DNA from: JANXLO01 sp043762265 | GTDB taxonomy: Bacteria > Armatimonadota > Chthonomonadetes > Chthonomonadales > Chthonomonadaceae | Direction: 5' to 3' | Length of the DNA stretch: 5,206 nt | Assembly: GCA_043762265.1 (NCBI GenBank) | Contig: JAYUMV010000085.1 | Coordinates: 1-5,206, forward strand | Part shown: one piece after another, positions 1 to 5,206 of the stretch | Numbering within the stretch: the stretch's first letter is position 1 | Layout of the letters: each line of letters begins with the position of its first letter | Notes under the pieces: model-generated | Database searches by the model: none | What the model was told of the DNA's origin: nothing | The model's input: the letters and a program-made list of their open reading frames with translations, nothing else | Translations under genes and position numbers: made by a program

Positions 1-30
1 CGAAGGCGTTATTGAACGATGGCTAAGTCC

Positions 31-120
31 TTGGCAAACAACGACTTCGGTGTTTGGGATAGCCGCCGGGCTAAAGCCCTGCGTAAATTAGTGGCAAGCG
101 CCGAACCTATTGTTTGCCGA
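31..120. repeat. Imperfect long inverted repeat with central GGGC-TAAA-GCCC hairpin
   Basis: Reading 31-60 against the reverse complement of 91-120 gives about 20 of 30 matching positions. The outermost ten bases match at nine (TTGGCAAACA against TCGGCAAACA), and there is a second matched block around TTCGG. Near the centre is a tighter hairpin: GGGC (68-71), loop TAAA (72-75), GCCC (76-79), extended by CGC (64-66) and GCG (81-83) around one C/T mismatch. Compact hairpins of this kind recur as intergenic repeats in many GC-rich bacterial genomes. This one could be a REP or MITE-like repeat, or the leader or terminator structure of a transcript. There is no T-run after it, so it is not a canonical intrinsic terminator. 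Only one copy lies in the window, so repeat status is inferred. An open frame from 19 runs through it into dut but looks non-coding. Confidence 0.5.
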
Positions 121-150
121 CGACGAAGGTCAAGAGCACAAAGAGAAAAG

Positions 151-627
151 ATGAATAAGGAAGAAGCAGTGCGAGTACGGGTGGAGATCCAGCGGGAGCC
201 GGAGGCGGAAGGACTGCCCTTTCCCACGTATGCGACCCGTGATGCGGCCGGAATGGATGTGTGCGCGGCGCTCCCTGCGGAGAGTCCGCTGACGCTCGCA
301 CCGGGAGAACGGGCGCTGATCTCGACCGGGCTGCGGATGGCGATCCCTCGTGGCTATGAGATGCAGGTGCGGCCACGCAGCGGACTCGCGATCCATCAGG
401 GGATCGGGCTGGTCAATGCGCCGGGAACGGTGGATGCCGACTACCGGGGCGTCGTCCGAATTATCCTCATCAACTGGGGGCAGGAGACTGTGACCATTCG
501 CCGGGGAGACCGCGTCGCCCAGTTCGTGCTGGCGCCTGTCGTGCAGGCGCAGTGGGAGGAGGTCGGTTCTCTGGAGGCTTCAGAGCGCGGAGAGGGCGGT
601 TTTGGGAGCACAGGTATTGGCTCCTGA
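151..627 (+). CDS. dut: dUTP diphosphatase (trimeric dUTPase)
   Basis: The product is a cytoplasmic trimeric dUTPase, which hydrolyses dUTP to dUMP and pyrophosphate. This keeps uracil out of DNA and supplies dUMP for thymidylate synthesis. All five family motifs are present in the 158-residue protein: motif 1 AGMDVCA (33-39), motif 2 RPRSGLA (74-80), motif 3 GTVDADYRG (92-100), motif 4 GDRVAQFVLAPV (119-130) and the C-terminal motif 5 RGEGGFGST (146-154). By family analogy Asp95 would activate the catalytic water, Tyr98 discriminates against ribose, and Phe151 stacks on the uracil. The frame is open from an ATG at 19, which would give 202 residues. I chose ATG 151 because the longer form adds 44 Arg-rich residues encoded by an inverted repeat, while the family is usually about 145-155 residues. 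GTG at 169 is an alternative, with AGGAAG a few bases upstream; ATG 151 has only a weak purine-rich leader. No terminator is evident after the stop. Confidence 0.95.
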   Translation: MNKEEAVRVRVEIQREPEAEGLPFPTYATRDAAGMDVCAALPAESPLTLAPGERALISTGLRMAIPRGYEMQVRPRSGLAIHQGIGLVNAPGTVDADYRGVVRIILINWGQETVTIRRGDRVAQFVLAPVVQAQWEEVGSLEASERGEGGFGSTGIGS

Positions 628-785
628 ACAACGCTCTGTCTGCGTTTGGGAACATAGAGAGAGAGCGATAAGTCAGAAAGAAGTGGAGCTTATTCGTGTT
701 GGCGCCAATTGTGTCCGTTATCTGGGAAGCGTATTTTCCTCGGGCTGCGGCGAAGCGAGGCGACGGCGAATTCGGCAACACAGGA

Positions 786-803
786 AGCGTTTCCAATAAC
801 GCT
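786..803. promoter_or_regulatory. Small inverted repeat overlapping the -35 (possible operator)
   Basis: AGCGTT (786-791) and AACGCT (798-803) form a perfect 6-bp inverted repeat around a 6-base spacer. Flanking GG (783-784) and CC (804-805) could lengthen it with one bulged A. It covers the proposed -35 element of the promoter for the gene starting at 882, a usual place for a repressor site. No regulator is encoded nearby, and a repeat this short can arise by chance. Confidence 0.25.
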
Positions 804-818
804 CCTTTGTGATATACT
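790..818 (+). promoter_or_regulatory. Sigma-70-type promoter with extended -10 for the zinc-ribbon/TPR gene
   Basis: The -10 is TATACT (813-818), five of six to consensus, preceded by TG at 810-811 to give an extended -10 (TGaTATACT). The best -35, TTTCCA (790-795), matches TTGACA at four of six and lies at the ideal 17-bp spacing. Transcription would start near 825 and leave a leader of about 57 bases before the ATG at 882. The block is AT-rich in an otherwise GC-rich region, which adds support. The leader has two small possible hairpins, GCGCA/TGCGC (825-829 with 844-848) and CGAG/CTCG (854-857 with 862-865), but I recognise no riboswitch. Confidence 0.6.
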
Positions 819-881
819 GTTCTTGCGCAATCCGATTTTGGGCTGCGCTCTGGCGAGGGTGCTCGTCGTTGGAGTTGACGT

Positions 882-2270
882 ATGATCTGTCCTGTCTGTA
901 CTTCAAATATTTTGGATGACTGTCTTTACTGCCCTAAGTGCGGTAAGCCTACCCCTCTTTCTGCGGAGCGTTCTGTGGAAGCGCTGCCGACCGCTCCGAA
1001 GGTCGTCTCTGCCCCTGCCCCACGCGTGGCTGCCGTGGCGCCTGTCTCTGTGACGCCATTCGCTACGGAACCGCAAAGTCCGGTGGCGGGGAGCCATGTG
1101 CGTTCGTTGTCGCCATCCCAGGATCCGCGCGCGATCAATGGTCTGCTCACACAGGCCAACCTCAGCCGTGTGCGCGGGAACTGGAGCGAGGCGATCGACC
1201 GTTGCGTCGAGGTGCTTCAGGCCGATCCCGCCAATGCGGCCGCGCACGCCCTGCTGGGTGACATCTATGCGGCGCGAGGGCGACGGGAAGATGCCGTGCA
1301 GTGGTATCGCATGGCGCTGGAGATCCACCCCAATCCCATCGATGAGGCCAAACTGAACCGCATCGAACGCGAGATTGTGCAGGCGGGGGCGCAGCAAGCC
1401 CGCAAGGGACAGCGAATCGCGATTGCGTCCAACAACACGCCTTCGGCAGACGGTCAGGCCCCGGTAGGAACGGTCGCCCTCATGGGCGTGTCGCCGCGTC
1501 TCTGGCTGCGCGGCATCACGGCCGCTTCCCTGGCGTTTCTCCTGGTATCGGGCGCGATCTTGCTGGGAACGCAGAACCGACACGCAAAGGACGGAAGCAT
1601 CCCGCACCCGCTCGGAGAGCCCGGCCAGAGCAGCAGTATCACCCCGTTGCAAGGCAGCGATGGCGGCCTGCCGCCTGCACGCCTGGGTGGCCCCTCCGTC
1701 GTGCCTCCCGGCTCTGGAAACAACGCCGTGGAGCCACCGCATGTCGGGGGAAGCGGCCTCGCACCCGATTCCACAAGTTCCGCCCGCACCCTGCCCGCCG
1801 CTTTCCCGGATACACGGCAAGCTGGCGCGACCACACCTGCCGGTTTGGCGTCCCGGTCGAATCCCAACCTCCCCACCGCTCCTGTTCAGGGGATACGTCC
1901 GCTGAGCCCGAGTGGAGGGACACAGGGGTTCGCAACGCTGTCCGGGGGAATGAAACTGGCGAAGATGTCCAGCCTGACCTCCAGTGACGAAGCCGTTCTG
2001 GTGCTGGCGAATTCGCCTTCCTCGTCGAATCAGGAAAACTTCCGACAGAACGCGATCCGGAACGTCTATCGTGCCGCGCGCAACGCCTTCGCGACCAATG
2101 GAGAGGCGAAAGAGGCCAGCGTCTATATTCAGACCGACCTGACCGAAAAGGGAGGCGCTGTGCTGGTCGTCGCGCACGTGGATCGTGACAACGCCCTGAA
2201 ATCCGACCCTGACTCCGAGCTTCCCGAAAGCTTGCTGAACCGCCTGAGTTCTATCCAATGGAACCCCTAG
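882..2270 (+). CDS. Zinc-ribbon, TPR and single-pass membrane protein of unknown function
   Basis: I do not recognise a named family for this 462-residue protein, but its layout is clear. Residues 3-20 form a short zinc ribbon with Cys3, Cys6, Cys17 and Cys20 (CPVC and CPKCGK). A Pro/Ala-rich linker follows (about 25-80). Residues 84-165 look like two or three TPR helix pairs (GNWSEAIDRCVEVLQADP, then GRREDAVQWYRMALEIHP). A hydrophobic segment at about 208-230 is the single transmembrane helix, with Arg207 and Arg210 just before it. Residues 235-355 are a low-complexity Pro/Gly/Ser linker. The last 100 residues appear to be a small alpha/beta domain ending in two beta-like stretches (SVYIQTDL, GAVLVVAHVD). 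There is no signal peptide, so the zinc ribbon and TPRs are probably cytoplasmic and the C-terminus extracytoplasmic. GGAG at 871-874, 7 bases before the ATG, supports the start. The gene has its own promoter and converges on the next gene. It could be a sensor or a scaffold; function is unknown. Confidence 0.85.
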   Translation: MICPVCTSNILDDCLYCPKCGKPTPLSAERSVEALPTAPKVVSAPAPRVAAVAPVSVTPFATEPQSPVAGSHVRSLSPSQDPRAINGLLTQANLSRVRGNWSEAIDRCVEVLQADPANAAAHALLGDIYAARGRREDAVQWYRMALEIHPNPIDEAKLNRIEREIVQAGAQQARKGQRIAIASNNTPSADGQAPVGTVALMGVSPRLWLRGITAASLAFLLVSGAILLGTQNRHAKDGSIPHPLGEPGQSSSITPLQGSDGGLPPARLGGPSVVPPGSGNNAVEPPHVGGSGLAPDSTSSARTLPAAFPDTRQAGATTPAGLASRSNPNLPTAPVQGIRPLSPSGGTQGFATLSGGMKLAKMSSLTSSDEAVLVLANSPSSSNQENFRQNAIRNVYRAARNAFATNGEAKEASVYIQTDLTEKGGAVLVVAHVDRDNALKSDPDSELPESLLNRLSSIQWNP

Positions 2271-2291
2271 GAGGCTGCGCTTCCAATCCTA

Positions 2292-2336
2292 CAGAACAAA
2301 GCCCTTCGCGCTATTTCCACGAGGGGCTTTGTTCTG
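2292..2336. terminator. Strong hairpin between convergent genes, likely two-way terminator
   Basis: CAGAACAAAGCCC (2292-2304) pairs perfectly with GGGCTTTGTTCTG (2324-2336) for 13 bp. TTCG (2305-2308) with CGAG (2320-2323) extends it to 17 bp with one G-U pair, leaving an 11-base loop (2309-2319). It begins 21 bases after the stop of the + gene and ends 29 bases from the stop of the - gene, which suits a shared terminator. Neither side has a run of T after the stem, so it is not a textbook intrinsic terminator. It may act with Rho, or as a barrier to 3' exonucleases. Confidence 0.65.
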
Positions 2337-2365
2337 CCAAATACGTTCCGTTTATTCGGCTCCCC

Positions 2366-3964
2366 TCACTCGGCGCTATCGGGGAACTCCATGGTCAGAA
2401 TGTGGTGCGGGTAGTCGATGGAGATACGCTTGGCGGAGGTAAGATAGTCGATCCCCACGAGCGCGCCGAGCTGGAAGTTGAAGGCGCGGCTGACCTCCGT
2501 ATCCATGACCGAAGCCGCAATGGTCGGGTTGGCCTCGATGTGGTAGGCGGCCCGACCGTCTTTTATAAGGCCGATAGGCACGCTCAGGAAAAAGACCAGC
2601 AGGTTGATCTTGGTGTTCGAGACGCCGATGCCCAAACGTCCGTCCATCGTCGCTTCCTGATAGGTCGCCTTACCCCGCTGTGCGGCGATCTGCTTGGCCA
2701 GACTGAGCGAGACAAAGCTGACGCCGCTGGCTCCCGTATCCAAAATGCACCAGGTGTTCCGATCTGCGATGCTGGTCGGCACGAAGATATAGTCGTCCTG
2801 AAGGCGGAAGGGAATGGTATTAACGCGAAAGCCGGAGGGCGGCGGTGGCGCGAAGGCCTTCTTGCCGCGTGTCAGCGTCATCTCATTGCGCTCGAAATCG
2901 ACCGTTACCACGAAGTCTTTGAAGATCGCACCGCCGAACAGTCCGTCTGCCGGCCCCACCTTGTTGTCTGAGCCCTCCAGAGGAATGGAGTGCAGCGTCA
3001 GATCGCCCACTTCCAGCGTATCCGCTTTGAACAGTTTGGAGGTCTCTTTGCCGTTGACGCCGCGCGCGATGGACTTCGCGAGGACCGGCAGGCCCATATG
3101 GTCCGCTTTGCTCTCGCCTAGAGAGAGCGAGTCGCCCGCGCCGGTGTCGTAGAGCAGTTTGAAATGCGTGCCATTGATCGTCACAGGGACCAGGATAAAG
3201 TTGTTCTTGTCGCGCTCGATCGAGAAGGTCGTCGAGATGTTCGCAGATTTGCCGTCGTCCGCCGATTGCAGGACTTTCTCGTTCAGCTTGCCGGTCGCCA
3301 CCATGGCAGGATCCTTCTCGAAGCTCTTCGAAAAAGCGATCTGACCATCGACGCCCTCCAGCGCCATCTCGTGCGGATGCCCCTTAGGGTTCAGTTTTCG
3401 ATAGGCCTCGAACGATTTATGCGCCTCCACTCTTCGGTGCGAATCGAATGTGCTCATCAGGTAGTAGTAGGCTTCGGGCCAGTCGGGATGGACTTCGGTC
3501 GCGTGGTGCAGCAGGGAGTTGGCCTCTTCGCGCCCATTCTCCCAGAGCGCCAGGCGTCCGCCCGCCACCAACGCCCAATAGCTGACGGGATCCAGCTTCA
3601 GCGCCTGGTCGGCCTCTTTATGCGCCGCCTCCGGCTGCCCGCCGCGCAGCAAAGTGAGCGCGTAGAGGCCGTGTGCATCGGCGTTCAGAGGCAGAGCGGT
3701 GACGGCAGCCTTGCTCTCGGCGACGGCGTCCGACCAGGCGTCCAGTCGGATGAGGTCCCGAATCAAGCCCAGTCGGGGTGCAGGCATTTTAGGATTGGCT
3801 TTTACCGCAGCGGCGTAAGCGGCCCGAGCGGAATCGAACTTGTTGGCGGCGAAGAGACTATCGCCGGAACTGCCTTGTGCCTCTGCCGAAGGCACGAATA
3901 GGCAGGCAAGCCCCTGCGCCACCAGGGCGCACACGAGCAGCAAACGAGCGAGACCACGAGACAT
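2366..3964 (-). CDS. Secreted TPR protein with two retropepsin-like aspartyl protease domains
   Basis: This 532-residue protein is probably exported. A basic start (MSRGLAR) is followed by a hydrophobic stretch and a type I signal peptidase site, AEA before Gln30. Residues about 33-195 contain four to five TPR-like helix pairs, likely a protein-binding scaffold. Two retropepsin-like (clan AA) domains follow. The first (about 255-367) has the active-site motif LLYDTGA with Asp273 and a closing block GLFGGAIFKDFVVTVDF. The second (about 380-528) has CILDTGAS with Asp409 and a matching block ALVGIDYLTSAKRISIDY. Retroviral-type enzymes need two such lobes, normally by dimerising; here both are in one chain, so it could be active alone. 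A Pro-rich joint (FAPPPPSG) separates them. An AAGGA ribosome site (complement of 3972-3976) lies 7 bases before the ATG. It is the last gene of the likely operon, 37 bp after the zinc-finger gene. The substrate is unknown, and the fold assignment rests on motifs only. Confidence 0.88.
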   Translation of the reverse strand: MSRGLARLLLVCALVAQGLACLFVPSAEAQGSSGDSLFAANKFDSARAAYAAAVKANPKMPAPRLGLIRDLIRLDAWSDAVAESKAAVTALPLNADAHGLYALTLLRGGQPEAAHKEADQALKLDPVSYWALVAGGRLALWENGREEANSLLHHATEVHPDWPEAYYYLMSTFDSHRRVEAHKSFEAYRKLNPKGHPHEMALEGVDGQIAFSKSFEKDPAMVATGKLNEKVLQSADDGKSANISTTFSIERDKNNFILVPVTINGTHFKLLYDTGAGDSLSLGESKADHMGLPVLAKSIARGVNGKETSKLFKADTLEVGDLTLHSIPLEGSDNKVGPADGLFGGAIFKDFVVTVDFERNEMTLTRGKKAFAPPPPSGFRVNTIPFRLQDDYIFVPTSIADRNTWCILDTGASGVSFVSLSLAKQIAAQRGKATYQEATMDGRLGIGVSNTKINLLVFFLSVPIGLIKDGRAAYHIEANPTIAASVMDTEVSRAFNFQLGALVGIDYLTSAKRISIDYPHHILTMEFPDSAE

Positions 3965-4001
3965 GAAGTTTTCCTTTCCAAAGCAGGGGGGAAGGGAGGA
4001 C

Positions 4002-4523
4002 TCAGATATTACGAATGCGGCCTACAGCGGAGACTGTCGCCAGGATCAGCGTCACGTAGGTCAACGGATTCAAGAGCAGAAATCCGATATTGGCAGCGCC
4101 GGTATGCACCAGGAGGTCGATCCCGATCCCGCCAAGTACACCGAGCACGACGGTGGACCCGGCCAGGATCTCCATCGCGAGGCCGCGCTTGCGCCCGGTG
4201 ATGCGCAGCGCGATCTCACCGATACCGATGCCGAAGAGGAAGGCAGCCCAGAGGCCCATAAACCCGAAACCGATGACATGCGCCGCAAGGATCCAGCCAC
4301 CGAAGAGGGAGGCAGCAATGCAGGCGGCGGCAGCCAGCGCGAAACGACCGGGACCTATCTGATGCAGGAGGTTTTTACCGCCCCGCGCGCAGTTGCGGCA
4401 GATCATGCCTACGGGCGCGATGACGGAGCATTCGGGGCAGATGGGGGTATCGCACCGAGAACAGCTCAGGCTCGTTTCCGCCTTACGGCGACATTGACAT
4501 TGAAGAGGAAAACTGGTAGTCAT
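4002..4523 (-). CDS. Zinc-finger membrane protein with four predicted helices
   Basis: The 173-residue protein begins with a compact cysteine-rich head: Cys9, Cys11, Cys21, Cys24, Cys29, Cys32, Cys42 and Cys45, including CSRCDTPICPEC and VGMICRNC. This resembles the B-box-like finger at the N-terminus of some bacterial rhomboid-family proteins and probably binds two zinc ions. The rest is hydrophobic, with predicted membrane helices at about 61-82, 84-107, 116-139 and 146-167. A basic loop (RITGRKRG, 107-114) lies between the second and third, so it and the finger head would both face the cytoplasm. The rhomboid GxSG serine motif and membrane His are absent, so I do not call it a protease. 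No clear Shine-Dalgarno precedes the ATG at 4523. Translation may be coupled to the upstream gene, whose stop is 26 bp away. It sits in the middle of the likely - strand operon. The exact function is unknown; a membrane adaptor or sensor is possible. Confidence 0.82.
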   Translation of the reverse strand: MTTSFPLQCQCRRKAETSLSCSRCDTPICPECSVIAPVGMICRNCARGGKNLLHQIGPGRFALAAAACIAASLFGGWILAAHVIGFGFMGLWAAFLFGIGIGEIALRITGRKRGLAMEILAGSTVVLGVLGGIGIDLLVHTGAANIGFLLLNPLTYVTLILATVSAVGRIRNI

Positions 4524-4549
4524 GGCAGTTAGGCAAAACGAACGATCGA

Positions 4550-5206
4550 CTAGTTCTTCTTGGCAGAGTTCTTGGGATGAAAGGCTTCGTCGTGTGTGTT
4601 GCCGTCCGCATCGTGGCCGAGATCGGTCACGCGGTCGGTCAGGCCGGTAACAAGTTCGCGCAACGCACGGCTCATCTCAGCGGCTTGCAGAAACTTATCG
4701 TCGGCGGAGAGCAACGCGGAGCCGGGGCTAACCATACGGTGGTCGACCAGATAGTTCAATGCCTCGTAAGCGGCGCTCGATTTCGGTAACTTGACGGCGA
4801 CCGGAGCCGGAATGACGATGGACTTCCCGACGTCTTTCTCGTTCGGCTGCGCTCGGACCAGGCCGGTGTTCGCATAGTCGCCCATCCGTGCCATTACCGT
4901 CGCGAACACGTAGCGGCTGACGCCCTGTTTTTCCCAGGCTCCGCTTTGAGGAGCGACCTCTGTTTTCGCCAGGGTCACCGGAACGCTCGCGCTGCCCAGC
5001 CATGTGCCGCCTTCCAGGGCTTTCCCCAAACGAGCCAACGCGAGGACCGCCTGCAGGTGGGTGACCTTCGCATCGCCATGAAAGCCTTTGTCGGCTTCGA
5101 CACTCAGGATATGATTGCGCAACGCTACCTGAACCGGTGTAGCAGCCCAGTGACTCGCGCGCACGTCCGGCGGAAGAGATTGGGCCATTGTCCGACCGGA
5201 CAACGC
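4550..5206 (-). CDS. SLH-domain-like envelope protein (5' end beyond window)
   Basis: The reading frame is open to the right edge, so the start is probably outside the window; TTG at 5203 and ATG at 5188 have no ribosome site. Numbering from TTG 5203, residues 11-60 match the S-layer homology pattern: PPDVRASHWA, then VALRNHIL, then GFHGDAKVTHLQAVLALARL. A second, weaker copy spans about 141-185 (YEALNYLVDHRMV, then an acidic turn and AAEMSRALREL). SRYVFATVMARM (97-107) looks like the tail of another. SLH repeats usually bind secondary cell-wall polymers and anchor envelope proteins outside the membrane. AQSLPPDV at the left of the first repeat looks like a mature N-terminus just after a signal peptide, which fits a start beyond the edge. 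The C-terminus is polar and Lys/Asn-rich. It is the first visible gene of the - strand operon, 26 bp before the zinc-finger gene. SLH assignment rests on pattern only; at least one repeat is degenerate. Confidence 0.75.
   Translation of the reverse strand, partial: ALSGRTMAQSLPPDVRASHWAATPVQVALRNHILSVEADKGFHGDAKVTHLQAVLALARLGKALEGGTWLGSASVPVTLAKTEVAPQSGAWEKQGVSRYVFATVMARMGDYANTGLVRAQPNEKDVGKSIVIPAPVAVKLPKSSAAYEALNYLVDHRMVSPGSALLSADDKFLQAAEMSRALRELVTGLTDRVTDLGHDADGNTHDEAFHPKNSAKKN

Noticed and set aside
581..638. CAGAGCG/CGCTCTG pair with an inner GGAGC/GCTCC hairpin around the dut stop, as a terminator
   Set aside because: The loop is long, most of it is coding, the stems are short, and no T-run follows.
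699..708. TTGGCGCCAA 10-base palindrome in the dut to zinc-ribbon spacer
   Set aside because: Too short to support a site without copies elsewhere, and not positioned against a convincing promoter.
602..799. Possible small + strand gene of 65 residues after dut
   Set aside because: It overlaps the dut end in another frame, has a basic low-information tail (ARRRRIRQHRKRFQ), no ribosome site, and runs into the promoter of the next gene.
903..2258. Long open frame on the - strand, 451 residues, antisense to the zinc-ribbon/TPR gene
   Set aside because: Arg/Gly-rich with no recognisable domain, fully opposite a gene with clear motifs, promoter and ribosome site. Such frames are common in GC-rich DNA.
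2258..2971. Open frame on the + strand, 237 residues
   Set aside because: It covers the intergenic hairpin and the antisense of the second protease lobe, and has no domain or ribosome site of its own.
3164..3901. Open frame on the + strand, 245 residues
   Set aside because: It is antisense to the TPR and signal-peptide region of the protease gene, with Arg/Gln-rich non-protein-like composition.
3890..3964. Lipoprotein signal at Cys21 of the TPR protease
   Set aside because: The residues before Cys21 (QGLA) do not fit the lipobox well, while AEA before Gln30 is a good type I signal peptidase site.
4002..4523. Rhomboid intramembrane protease
   Set aside because: Only about four helices, with no GxSG motif and no catalytic His in a later helix; only the zinc head is similar.
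3840..4532. Open frame on the + strand, 230 residues
   Set aside because: It lies across two well-supported - strand genes and their spacer, and its composition is highly polar with no motif.

Overview
This is a GC-rich bacterial chromosomal window with one housekeeping enzyme and four cell-envelope or hypothetical genes. The partial gene at the right edge carries an S-layer homology (SLH)-like module. Such modules occur in Firmicutes, Deinococcus-Thermus, Cyanobacteria, Armatimonadota and some other deep lineages. Together with the zinc-finger membrane protein and the TPR/retropepsin protein, I lean towards Armatimonadota or a similar deep-branching phylum. That is a low-confidence inference, because no taxonomic marker is present.

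Layout. Bases 1-150 are non-coding in my reading and hold a long imperfect inverted repeat (31-120) centred on a GGGC-TAAA-GCCC hairpin. A dUTPase gene (dut) follows at 151-627 on the + strand. The spacer 628-881 has no convincing gene. It ends in a good extended -10 promoter (790-818), with a small inverted repeat over its -35, driving the next + gene. That gene (882-2270) encodes a membrane protein: an N-terminal zinc ribbon, a TPR region, one transmembrane helix, a low-complexity Pro/Gly/Ser linker and an unrecognised C-terminal domain. It converges on the - strand genes across a strong 17-bp hairpin (2292-2336) that probably separates the two transcripts.

The - strand genes read right to left as a likely operon: a partial SLH-domain envelope protein (4550 to beyond 5206), a zinc-finger four-helix membrane protein (4002-4523), and a secreted TPR protein with two retropepsin-like aspartyl protease domains (2366-3964). 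The gaps are 26 and 37 bp, so any promoter for these genes is probably outside the window.

Function. dut keeps uracil out of DNA and is unrelated to its neighbours. The other four proteins combine zinc-binding cytoplasmic heads, membrane segments, TPR scaffolds and exported domains. They could form an envelope-associated assembly or processing unit, but that is inference from architecture and gene order. I see no CRISPR array, tRNA, rRNA, insertion sequence or defence gene, and no clear evidence of a wholly new system. The tandem-DTG TPR protease and its companions deserve the closest look.
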